From assembly GCA_025455535.1 (NCBI GenBank), contig JALOMM010000249.1, positions 1 to 5,641 of the forward strand: a stretch of 5,641 nucleotides of DNA, read 5' to 3'. The first letter of the stretch is position 1. Every line of letters starts with the position of its first letter. A model generated the notes under the pieces. It made no database searches. It was not told the DNA's origin and worked only from the letters and a program-made list of their open reading frames with translations. Shown in pieces: positions 1 to 5,641 of this stretch. Position numbers and translations under genes: made by a program. This DNA comes from Bacteroidales bacterium. GTDB lineage: Bacteria; Bacteroidota; Bacteroidia; Bacteroidales; VadinHA17.

Positions 1-2
1 TC

Positions 3-998
3 TCATCAAACAGGGGTGCCTCTTATGCCCCTGATGCCATCCGCAAAAACCTCTATTCATTCTCACGCCTGCCTGGCAAGATGAAGATTATTGACCTGGG
101 CAATTTCAAGACCGGAACAGAATTTGAGGATACCATTGCCGGACTGAGAGATGTGATAGCTTTTCTTCTTTCAGAAAATATTGTACCTGTAATAATTGGA
201 GGAACAAGCGCCCTTATGCCTGCCATTGACAGGGGACTCTCCTCTCTCAGGCAGCCATGGTCACTCGTGTCAGTTGATTCCAGGCTTGATTTCACAGCCG
301 AGAAAAGAGAGGCACATGCACTGAACTGGATGAATGACCTCATCTACCGCAGCGGAAGCAAACTCTCGCACCTCTCCTCAATCGGATTCCAGACATACCT
401 TACCGATCAGCAGGTTGTCAACCGGTTTAACCGCAGACATTATGATATGATGCGGATAGGCGAGGTCAGGGCTGCAATACATGAAACAGAACCTTTATTC
501 CGTGATGCCACCGCAGCTATCTTCGACATTGGAGCAGTGCGTCAGTCAGATGCCCCCGGCACCGTGCTCCCTTCGGCAAACGGCTTCTACGGTGAGGAGG
601 TATGCCTGCTCTCAAGATATGCAGGCCTCTCCGATAACCTCAGGATGTATGTGCTGACTGAAGTAAATCCTGTGATCGATAACCGTTTTCAGACATCCCA
701 CCTTGCCGCCCAGCTGATCTGGTTCTTCCTCGAAGGATTCTCCCAGAAGCAGTTTGAAATCAATTATCTGGGCGACCAGATGAACAGCAGGTTCACCCGT
801 TACCACGTCACCCTCAGCGACCTGGAGGGCGAGGCAATCTTCATCAAGAGCAATATCACGGAACGGTGGTGGATTGAGGTGCGTGACACAGCAGGTGAGC
901 CACACTGCCTGGCATGCTCCTACGAAGACTACCTGATGGCTAGCCGTGACCAGGTTCCGGGCCGGTGGACAAAGGCAATACTCAGGTTCGGCCACTAA
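3..998 (+). CDS. Arginase/formimidoylglutamase-like protein (ureohydrolase fold), 5'-partial, probably catalytically inactive
   Basis: The frame is open from the left edge (first full codon at 3) to the stop at 996-998, giving about 331 visible residues. The ATG at 81 is internal: the upstream codons encode SSNRGASYAPDAIRKNLYSF, which fits the substrate-loop and helix region of the arginase/agmatinase/formimidoylglutamase family, so the true start lies outside the window. Counting from Met at 81, family landmarks are IIDLGN (3-8), IIGGTSA (38-44), VDSRLD (65-70), FDIGAVRQSDAPGT (148-161) and TEVNP (193-197). Canonical arginases bind two Mn ions through GGDH, DAHxD and DxD. Here the first His is Ser43, the second is Arg68 and the last Asp is Gly151, leaving Asp66, Asp70 and Asp149. 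A C-terminal extension (about 225-305, with RWWIEV and YEDY) resembles one I recall from Bacteroidota relatives. Membership in the fold is secure; hydrolase activity is doubtful, and the substrate or role is unknown. Confidence 0.88.
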   Translation, partial: SSNRGASYAPDAIRKNLYSFSRLPGKMKIIDLGNFKTGTEFEDTIAGLRDVIAFLLSENIVPVIIGGTSALMPAIDRGLSSLRQPWSLVSVDSRLDFTAEKREAHALNWMNDLIYRSGSKLSHLSSIGFQTYLTDQQVVNRFNRRHYDMMRIGEVRAAIHETEPLFRDATAAIFDIGAVRQSDAPGTVLPSANGFYGEEVCLLSRYAGLSDNLRMYVLTEVNPVIDNRFQTSHLAAQLIWFFLEGFSQKQFEINYLGDQMNSRFTRYHVTLSDLEGEAIFIKSNITERWWIEVRDTAGEPHCLACSYEDYLMASRDQVPGRWTKAILRFGH

Positions 999-1011
999 AA
1001 TTTAAACTCTA

Positions 1012-1044
1012 TTTGGCTGCCTGCATATTTTTTATTTATTTTAC
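1012..1044 (+). promoter_or_regulatory. Weak candidate Bacteroidota-type promoter upstream of porP
   Basis: The 82-base gap before porP is strikingly T-rich. It contains TTTG at 1012-1015 and, 21 bases further on, TATTTTAC at 1037-1044, which partly matches the phylum's -33 TTTG / -7 TAnnTTTG consensus (the last two -7 bases differ). The position, 36 bases before the porP ATG, would suit a start site for the T9SS transcript. T-rich sequence makes chance matches likely, so this is only a candidate. No hairpin-plus-T-run terminator for the upstream gene is evident. Confidence 0.28.
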
Positions 1045-1080
1045 TCGTTACTTTTAAGGGTGCCGATGCACTTTTAGAAC

Positions 1081-2025
1081 ATGAAGAAAGTCAGGACAGT
1101 CATCCTAGCCTTAATATCAACGGTAAGCATGGTTTCTGGGCAACAGGATCCTGTTGTAAGTCATTATATGTTTAATACACAGACTTATAACCCGGCCTAC
1201 TCAGGAATGAGCGGCATGATAGCCGCCACCGCCCTCACACGACAGCAATGGGTTGGCTTCCCCGGAGCGCCCTCAACAATGATATTCAATATCAACACTC
1301 CATTCAACATTTTCGGCATTACAAGCGGTGCAGGCCTGTTGATTGAGTCAGAAAAATACGGATTCAGCAATGATATTAACATTACTCTGGCTTATTCATA
1401 TCTGATGCCGCTGGGAACTGGTACACTGGGAGCAGGACTGAGTGCCGGGATTCTGAACAAGACCCTGGAACCGGAGTGGTTTATTCCCGGAGGATCAGCC
1501 CATACGCCGCCTTCAGGTGACCCTTTGATCCCTGAAAATGATGAAAGCTACCTTGCCCTCGACATTTCCGGAGGAGTATATTACCAGGGTGTCAATTATT
1601 ATGTGGGGCTCTCAGTCACGCATCTCAACCAGCCAGACATAAAATACACAAAAACAGCAACATACGTCAGCCGCCAGTATTATCTTACTGCCGGTTATAC
1701 TTTCCAGCTGCCAAATCCTGCACTGGAACTGATCCCTTCCGCCTTCGTGGTGTTTGACGGAGCTGCAGCCCAATATGTTGCAACAGGCATGGTCAGATAC
1801 AATAAAAAGGTGTGGGGTGGCGTTTCCTACAGAGCCGGTGATGCAATATCAGGCTTTGCAGGTACAGAATTATATAACGGCCTAAAAATAGGATATGGAT
1901 ATGACTTCCCCCTTTCAGAGATCAGAAATGGGACGAGTGGATCGCATGAATTCATCGTTTCCTATAGTTTTGACATCGGCCTGGGAAAAAGCACTACTAA
2001 ATATAAAAGTATTCGGTTTCTATGA
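1081..2025 (+). CDS. porP: PorP/SprF family type IX secretion outer-membrane protein
   Basis: This 314-residue protein is a full-length member of the PorP/SprF family. In P. gingivalis PorP is needed for T9SS secretion and associates with the PorK/PorN ring; SprF of Flavobacterium johnsoniae is a paralogue needed for SprB export. Residues 1-20 form a signal peptide (MKKVRT, then a hydrophobic core, ending VSG before Gln21). The mature N-terminus carries family signatures: QQDP (21-24), HYMFN (28-32), NPAYSG (37-42) and RQQWVGFPGAP (54-64). The rest alternates short polar and amphipathic stretches rich in Gly, Tyr and aromatics, as expected for a beta-barrel. The C-terminus, YKSIRFL, is also typical. 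Length is normal and no lesion is visible. It leads the T9SS cluster, 47 bases before gldK, matching the P. gingivalis porPKLMN order. The family is often multicopy, so the exact paralogue is assigned mainly by context. Confidence 0.93.
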   Translation: MKKVRTVILALISTVSMVSGQQDPVVSHYMFNTQTYNPAYSGMSGMIAATALTRQQWVGFPGAPSTMIFNINTPFNIFGITSGAGLLIESEKYGFSNDINITLAYSYLMPLGTGTLGAGLSAGILNKTLEPEWFIPGGSAHTPPSGDPLIPENDESYLALDISGGVYYQGVNYYVGLSVTHLNQPDIKYTKTATYVSRQYYLTAGYTFQLPNPALELIPSAFVVFDGAAAQYVATGMVRYNKKVWGGVSYRAGDAISGFAGTELYNGLKIGYGYDFPLSEIRNGTSGSHEFIVSYSFDIGLGKSTTKYKSIRFL

Positions 2026-2055
2026 TATTTAAGAAAAAAATAACTTACTTGCATC

Positions 2056-2067
2056 GTTAAATTTAAC
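2056..2067. repeat. Perfect 12-base palindrome just upstream of gldK
   Basis: GTTAAATTTAAC at 2056-2067 equals its own reverse complement and ends five bases before the gldK ATG at 2073. It lies within the 47-base porP-gldK gap. It has no loop, so it is a poor RNA hairpin; it could be a dimeric protein site or simply a chance product of AT-rich sequence. Confidence 0.5.
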
Positions 2068-2072
2068 AGTAT

Positions 2073-2450
2073 ATGAAAAAGGTAACCCTTTTAGCTCTTA
2101 CAATAGCCTTGTTTATCGGTGGTTGCGCTTCGTATGACACCGGTGAGTTGACAGGTGTTCAGGGAAGAAAAAAATTCTATGAGCCTGAACCGTTTGAGAT
2201 GGCTTTCATTCCCGCAGGCTCTTATATTATGGGGCCCAGCGACCAGGATCCGCTCCGGGCAATGAACACCCTGTCTAAAACAGTCACTGTAGAAGCTTTC
2301 TGGATGGACCAGACAGAGATTACCAACAACAAATACCGTCAGTTTACATATTGGGTACGCGACTCCATCCTCAGTCGGTGGTCGAAACAATGTATTATCC
2401 TCCTGAAGAGAGGTTTAACGCCAACAAGCAGTGGGACACTAGGCTTCTGA
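2073..2450 (+). CDS. gldK: GldK/PorK lipoprotein, N-terminal fragment (frameshifted)
   Basis: This is the 5' part of gldK, the outer-membrane lipoprotein that forms the periplasmic T9SS ring with GldN. Residues 1-18 are a lipoprotein signal (MKKVTLLALTIALFIGGC) with the lipidated Cys at 18. The FGE/sulfatase-modifying-factor-like domain then starts: MAFIPAGSYIMGP (43-55), FWMDQTEITNNKYRQF (76-91) and YWVRDSI (93-99). All of this is typical GldK. After residue 99 or so (base 2369) the frame stops resembling GldK and runs through about 26 unrelated residues to a stop at 2448-2450. The homologous sequence resumes in another frame (see the 2390-3280 entry). As written, the product would be a short lipidated stub without most of the domain. 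The start is supported by the signal peptide. Identity is secure; whether the break is biological or an assembly error cannot be told from one sequence. Confidence 0.88.
   Translation: MKKVTLLALTIALFIGGCASYDTGELTGVQGRKKFYEPEPFEMAFIPAGSYIMGPSDQDPLRAMNTLSKTVTVEAFWMDQTEITNNKYRQFTYWVRDSILSRWSKQCIILLKRGLTPTSSGTLGF
2370..2389 (+). other. gldK: Frame change and apparent deletion point in gldK
   Basis: Upstream codons give GldK-like YWVRDSI up to 2369 in the frame of the 2073 ATG. Downstream, GldK-like MYYPPEERF begins at 2390 in the frame of 2351, which corresponds to net loss of 1 base (modulo 3). Only about seven codons separate these landmarks, whereas family members as I recall them have several dozen residues between them. 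I see no canonical X-XXY-YYZ slippery heptamer here, which argues against programmed frameshifting. Confidence 0.8.
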
Positions 2451-3280
2451 ACTATTCCTACTTCTGGGTCGACTACAAACAGGCAGCAAAAGCAAGGTAC
2501 AACTATACTGATCAGAAGTATGAAGGTACGGTTACCGATCTCGAAGGGGTTAAGACTGACATCAAGGACCGCTCATCGTTCATCATGCATCATGTGGTCA
2601 ATATATTCCCCGATACACTGGCCTGGATCAGAGACTTCACCTATTCATTCAATGAGCCCTGGGCGACACTCTATTTCTGGCACCCGGGCTATGACGATTA
2701 TCCTGTCGTGGGTGTATCATGGACCCAGGCACGCGCTTTCAGCGTATGGAGAACCAACTTCATGAATGAGCATCTCCGTGCACAGGGTGTGGCTGACGTA
2801 CATAACTACCGCCTGCCGCTCGAGACAGAATGGGAATATGCAGCACGCGGCGGCCTCGACCTGTCAATGTACCCGTGGGGAGGCCCCTATACACGAAACT
2901 ACCAGGGATGCTTCCTCGCAAACTTCAAGCCTCTGCGCGGAAACTATATAGATGATGGCGCCGTATACACAATCAAGGTAGCCTCATTTGAACCGAATGA
3001 ATACGGACTGTTTGATATGGCAGGTAACGTATCAGAGTGGACCTCATGTGCTTATCACCCCTCTGCATATGTCTTCACCCATGACCTTAATCCTGACTAT
3101 GAATATAACGCCCGCCCCGAGGATCCTCCGGTACTCAAGCGCAAAGTCGTCAGAGGCGGCTCGTGGAAAGATATAGCATATTATATGCAGACCTCAACCA
3201 GGGACTATGAATACCAGGACTCAACAAAGTCGTTTGTAGGGTTCCGTAATGTCAGAACCTATATCGGAGTCAATAACTAA
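2390..3280 (+). CDS. gldK: GldK/PorK, C-terminal fragment with FGE-like domain
   Basis: This frame carries the rest of gldK. It is open further upstream (a TTG codon lies at 2351), but family-like sequence begins near the ATG at 2390, giving 296 residues. It contains most of the formylglycine-generating-enzyme-like fold: FTYSFNEPW (about 2636-2662), YPVVGVSW, RLPLETEWEYAARGG (2810-2854), YPWGGPYTRN, NEYGLFDMAGNVSEW (to 3040), VVRGGSW (3146-3166) and GFRNVRTY near the C-terminus. True FGE enzymes have Cys in the GFRCA-like motif; here Asn-Val follows GFR, in keeping with GldK being structural and not enzymatic. There is no signal peptide, so without joining to the upstream piece it would not reach the periplasm. 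Joined, the coding span is about 402 residues, shorter than F. johnsoniae GldK (464) or P. gingivalis PorK (491), both lengths from memory. gldL follows after 27 bases. Confidence 0.9.
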   Translation: MYYPPEERFNANKQWDTRLLNYSYFWVDYKQAAKARYNYTDQKYEGTVTDLEGVKTDIKDRSSFIMHHVVNIFPDTLAWIRDFTYSFNEPWATLYFWHPGYDDYPVVGVSWTQARAFSVWRTNFMNEHLRAQGVADVHNYRLPLETEWEYAARGGLDLSMYPWGGPYTRNYQGCFLANFKPLRGNYIDDGAVYTIKVASFEPNEYGLFDMAGNVSEWTSCAYHPSAYVFTHDLNPDYEYNARPEDPPVLKRKVVRGGSWKDIAYYMQTSTRDYEYQDSTKSFVGFRNVRTYIGVNN

Positions 3281-3300
3281 AACTGTTTAACCTAAAACTG
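3277..3300 (+). repeat. Nine-base direct repeat in the gldK-gldL gap
   Basis: CTAAAACTG occurs at 3277-3285, overlapping the gldK stop codon, and again at 3292-3300, a period of 15 bases. The second copy lies seven bases before the gldL ATG. No function is known; a small tandem duplication or a translation-initiation element are both possible. Confidence 0.5.
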
Positions 3301-3307
3301 CAATTAT

Positions 3308-4090
3308 ATGGGCCTTTCGGAATTAGTTCACACAAGTAAGTGGAAAGCCTTCATGGCTAAGCTCTACGGATGGGGCGCCTCAGTCGTTATCATCGGAGCT
3401 CTCTTTAAAATCCAGCACTATCCAATGGCAGGGAAGGAAGAGCCGGACTGGAAGCTGGTATATCCGCAGCTTGACCCCAACTACTCGGGTGAAGAGATCG
3501 GCTTCGCAGCTGTTGGCAGCGGCGGTGGCGGCGGCGGCGCCGGATTATCACAGTTTGACAAGATGCTTGCCAATGCCGGCATTACACCCGATGTGTTTGA
3601 CAAACTGAGCCAGGGACTCAAGAAACTGACCGAGACCACAAATAATTTCAATGCCATGGGCGACCTTGCCGCTACTACAAACGAGTATGCAGGCACTATC
3701 AGAAAGGCCAATGAATCACTTATGAACCTGTCTGACTCAGTGAAGCAGACCGCCAGGTCAATGAGTGATACCAGCACCGTTTATCAGGCTATCGGCGAAT
3801 CTTCAAGAACAATCGAGACAGGAGGCAAATCATACCAGGAAAAACTCGAGGTACTCAACAAGTCTCTGTCCGCCCTCAATGCTGCATACGAATTACAGCT
3901 TCGCGGCGCTAACGACCATGTCAAAAGCTCTGAGGTGATCTACAAGGGAATAGAAAACATGATGAAGGATCTTTCAGGCTCAGCCGACGACACCAAGAAG
4001 TACCGCGAACAGGTCTCGAAACTGAATGAGAATCTTGCCTCTCTTAATAATGTATATGGCAACATGCTTGCTGCCATGAACGTAAAGTAA
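3308..4090 (+). CDS. gldL: GldL/PorL, T9SS/gliding inner-membrane motor subunit, apparently lacking transmembrane helix 2
   Basis: GldL forms the inner-membrane ring that, with GldM helices in its centre, converts proton flow into rotation powering T9SS and gliding. This 260-residue protein begins with a typical GldL segment: YGWGASVVIIGALFKIQHYP (20-39) is helix 1. The family normally continues with a Gly/Leu-rich second helix that carries an essential Glu, followed by SAFEPP and then the cytoplasmic DWxxVYPEL. Here residues 40-43 (MAGK) pass directly to EEPDWKLVYPQL (44-55), so helix 2 and its Glu appear to be missing in frame. After a six-Gly linker (72-77) the remainder is the usual helical cytoplasmic region, ending YGNMLAAMNVK, with a repeated LNxxLxxLNxxY motif at 183-194 and 239-250. 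As written the C-terminal region would be on the wrong side of the membrane or the topology altered. Identity is firm; functionality is doubtful. Confidence 0.92.
   Translation: MGLSELVHTSKWKAFMAKLYGWGASVVIIGALFKIQHYPMAGKEEPDWKLVYPQLDPNYSGEEIGFAAVGSGGGGGGAGLSQFDKMLANAGITPDVFDKLSQGLKKLTETTNNFNAMGDLAATTNEYAGTIRKANESLMNLSDSVKQTARSMSDTSTVYQAIGESSRTIETGGKSYQEKLEVLNKSLSALNAAYELQLRGANDHVKSSEVIYKGIENMMKDLSGSADDTKKYREQVSKLNENLASLNNVYGNMLAAMNVK
3521..3538 (+). repeat. gldL: GGC/GGT glycine-codon microrepeat in gldL
   Basis: Six consecutive glycine codons (GGC GGT then four GGC) encode a flexible linker at GldL residues 72-77, between the membrane-proximal VYPQL region and the helical C-terminal part. 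Such trinucleotide runs can change length by slippage while keeping frame. Confidence 0.75.
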
Positions 4091-4116
4091 TGTCAAGGTC
4101 ATTATATCTGCTAACA

Positions 4117-4135
4117 CCTAAACTATCCGCAAATG
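4117..4135 (+). promoter_or_regulatory. CCTAAACT element eight bases before the gldM start
   Basis: CCTAAACT at 4117-4124 is followed by eight bases and the gldM ATG at 4133. The gldL start has nearly the same arrangement: CCTAAAACT at 3291-3299, eight bases, then ATG at 3308. Neither start has a purine-rich Shine-Dalgarno sequence, so this could be a shared initiation-region feature. Two copies are weak evidence. Confidence 0.25.
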
Positions 4136-5641
4136 GCTAAGGGAAAAGAGACCCCGCGGCAAAAGATGATCGGCATGATGTACCTCGTGCTGACCGCCAT
4201 GCTAGCTCTTAACGTTTCAAAGGAAGCCGTCGAAGCTTTTAAAAAAGTGGATGAAAGTTTGACTAAAACAACGGCAAACTACATCAAGAAGAATGATATC
4301 ACTTACACAGCTTTTGACGTTGCTGCCGCAGAAAACCCTGAGAAAGCAGGCAAGTGGAAGGTTAAAGCCTATGACGTAAAGACACGAGCCGATGAGATTT
4401 TCAACTACATCCAGGACCTGAAGGTTGAAATCATCACCAAGGCAGAAGGAGAAGATTCTGAAGCTCTGCTTCCTGATAATCAGATAAATATACATGAAGT
4501 TAAGAGAATTGATGATACCAACGTACCTACTGAGATACTTATAGGAGCCGACCAGGCCGGTAAGGCAAACTACCTTAAAGCCCTGATTGAAGATTATCGC
4601 GGTTTTCTTGTTGAGACTCTTGAAGGTAAGGACATCGCCGCAGAACAGTCAATACTCGCGATCCTTAATACCGATGACCCGAAAAACCTCGAGGGTACCG
4701 GAACAGAACCATGGGTAACCGGCACATTCCAGACACTCCCTCTCGTTGCTGTCATGACAATTCTCTCCAAGATGCAGGTTGATGTCAGAAACGCCGAGAC
4801 CGATGTCCTCAACTATCTCTATTCACAGATCGACGCTTCCTCCTTTAAATTCAACAAGATCATCCCGACTGTCATACCAAACTCAACCTATATCATGCAG
4901 GGCAATGAATACGAGGCTCAGGTATTCGTTGCTGCTACAGACACAACCAGGGACCCTGAGATACTGGTAGGCAGCTACACCACCAAAGAAAACGCTGACG
5001 GCACCATATCATATGAGATGACCGGCAATTATGACAAGCTTCCGGTCAATGAGTCAGGAATTGGTATCTATCGGGTCAGACCGGGCTCCATCGGGGAAAA
5101 ATCGTACGGAGGCCTGATCAGGATGAAGGCACCCGATGGCAGCATGATCGCGTACCCATTCAGCTCAAAATACTCCGTAGGGATGCCGAACGTTGTAGTG
5201 TCTCCAACTGCCATGAACGTCCTCTACCAGGGAATAGATAACCCAATGGACATATCCGTCCCCGGCGTGGGCTCCAACCAGCTCACCGTCAGAATGACCA
5301 ACGGTGAAATAAAAAAGGGTAAGTATAAGAATTACCGCGGTGAATGGGTGGCACAACCCAGAACCGTCGGTGAGAATGCCCAGATCATTGTCTCGGCAAA
5401 CATTAACGGTAAGATTCAGAGCTTCCCCCCGGTCGAGTTCAGGGTAAGAAGGATCCCCGACCCCGAAGCAAGATTTGCAAACATGAAGGAAGGAAACGTG
5501 CTGAGAAGCGTTGCGGCTGCACAACAGGTAGTCACCGCCACCCTTGAGAATTTTGAATTTGACCTCACTTATTCAATAACCGGGTTTACTGTCTCTGTCA
5601 ATGACAAAGGCTTTGAGATAACCGCCGAAGCAAACAGCAAC
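4133..5641 (+). CDS. gldM: GldM/PorM, T9SS/gliding motor protein, 3'-partial
   Basis: This frame is open from the ATG at 4133 to the right edge, 503 codons with no stop. GldM anchors in the inner membrane by one N-terminal helix inside the GldL ring and extends as a dimer across the periplasm to the GldK/GldN ring, transmitting motor torque. The start matches the family closely: KETPRQKMIGMMYLVLTAML, then ALNVSKEAVEAF (25-36), with the helix at about 12-29 and a conserved-position Glu31. A helical domain follows (about 36-225), then beta-rich domains: a middle part with IIPTVIPNSTYIMQGNEYEAQVF, the GMPNVVVSPTAMNVLYQGIDNP segment opening the next domain, and FRVRRIPDPEARF leading into the last one. 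ENFEFDLTYSITGFTVSV shows the final domain has begun; a few dozen residues including the usual RGxxVxxEDIKAxGPDG motif should lie beyond the edge. The start lies 42 bases after gldL. No lesion is visible. Confidence 0.95.
   Translation, partial: MAKGKETPRQKMIGMMYLVLTAMLALNVSKEAVEAFKKVDESLTKTTANYIKKNDITYTAFDVAAAENPEKAGKWKVKAYDVKTRADEIFNYIQDLKVEIITKAEGEDSEALLPDNQINIHEVKRIDDTNVPTEILIGADQAGKANYLKALIEDYRGFLVETLEGKDIAAEQSILAILNTDDPKNLEGTGTEPWVTGTFQTLPLVAVMTILSKMQVDVRNAETDVLNYLYSQIDASSFKFNKIIPTVIPNSTYIMQGNEYEAQVFVAATDTTRDPEILVGSYTTKENADGTISYEMTGNYDKLPVNESGIGIYRVRPGSIGEKSYGGLIRMKAPDGSMIAYPFSSKYSVGMPNVVVSPTAMNVLYQGIDNPMDISVPGVGSNQLTVRMTNGEIKKGKYKNYRGEWVAQPRTVGENAQIIVSANINGKIQSFPPVEFRVRRIPDPEARFANMKEGNVLRSVAAAQQVVTATLENFEFDLTYSITGFTVSVNDKGFEITAEANSN

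Noticed and set aside
53..343. Minus-strand open frame opposite the arginase-like gene
   Set aside because: It lies antisense to clear family-matching coding sequence and its translation has no recognisable domain; a shadow frame.
612..995. Minus-strand open frame of 127 codons
   Set aside because: Fully antisense to the conserved C-terminal part of the arginase-like gene, with no recognisable features.
999..1080. Rho-independent terminator after the arginase-like gene
   Set aside because: The gap has T-runs but no convincing GC-rich stem before them.
2091..2390. Minus-strand open frame over the gldK start
   Set aside because: Antisense to the GldK signal peptide and conserved N-terminal domain; no independent support.
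2370..2450. Programmed -1 frameshifting in gldK
   Set aside because: The frame offset is right for -1, but there is no canonical slippery heptamer in the overlap, and homologous linker residues are also missing, which frameshifting would not explain.
4217..4495. Minus-strand open frame of 92 codons inside gldM
   Set aside because: Antisense to the GldM helical domain, which matches the family throughout.
5165..5524. Minus-strand open frame of 119 codons inside gldM
   Set aside because: Antisense to conserved GldM beta domains; its Cys- and His-rich translation follows from the opposite-strand codons and shows no domain.

Overview
The window looks like a chromosomal piece of a Bacteroidota genome, most likely Bacteroidales or a related order. 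All genes lie on the + strand. The four complete or nearly complete genes after position 1081 belong to the type IX secretion (T9SS) and gliding-motility core. Their order, porP, gldK/porK, gldL/porL, gldM/porM, is the one known from Porphyromonas gingivalis, and gldN/porN would be expected just past the right edge. Ribosome binding sites of the Shine-Dalgarno type are absent or weak, as is usual in this phylum.

Layout: 3-998 is the 3' part of an arginase/formimidoylglutamase-like gene that enters from the left edge and has lost several canonical metal ligands. 999-1080 is an AT-rich gap with a weak candidate promoter. 1081-2025 is porP, an outer-membrane component. 2073-3280 is gldK, the lipoprotein of the periplasmic ring, split into two frames around 2370-2390. 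3308-4090 is gldL, the inner-membrane motor subunit. 4133-5641 is gldM, its periplasm-spanning partner, open at the right edge. Gaps between the T9SS genes are 47, 27 and 42 bases with no visible terminator, so they probably form one transcript.

In the working system GldL and GldM form the proton-driven inner-membrane motor, GldM reaches across the periplasm to the GldK/GldN ring, and PorP sits with that ring at the outer membrane. Two neighbouring genes here carry apparent lesions. gldK has a frame change together with a missing stretch of linker. gldL appears to lack its whole second transmembrane helix, in frame. PorP and GldM look intact. Either the motor/ring locus is decaying or unusual in this organism, or the assembly has lost short segments. 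I see no novel non-T9SS system, mobile element, RNA gene or CRISPR array here.
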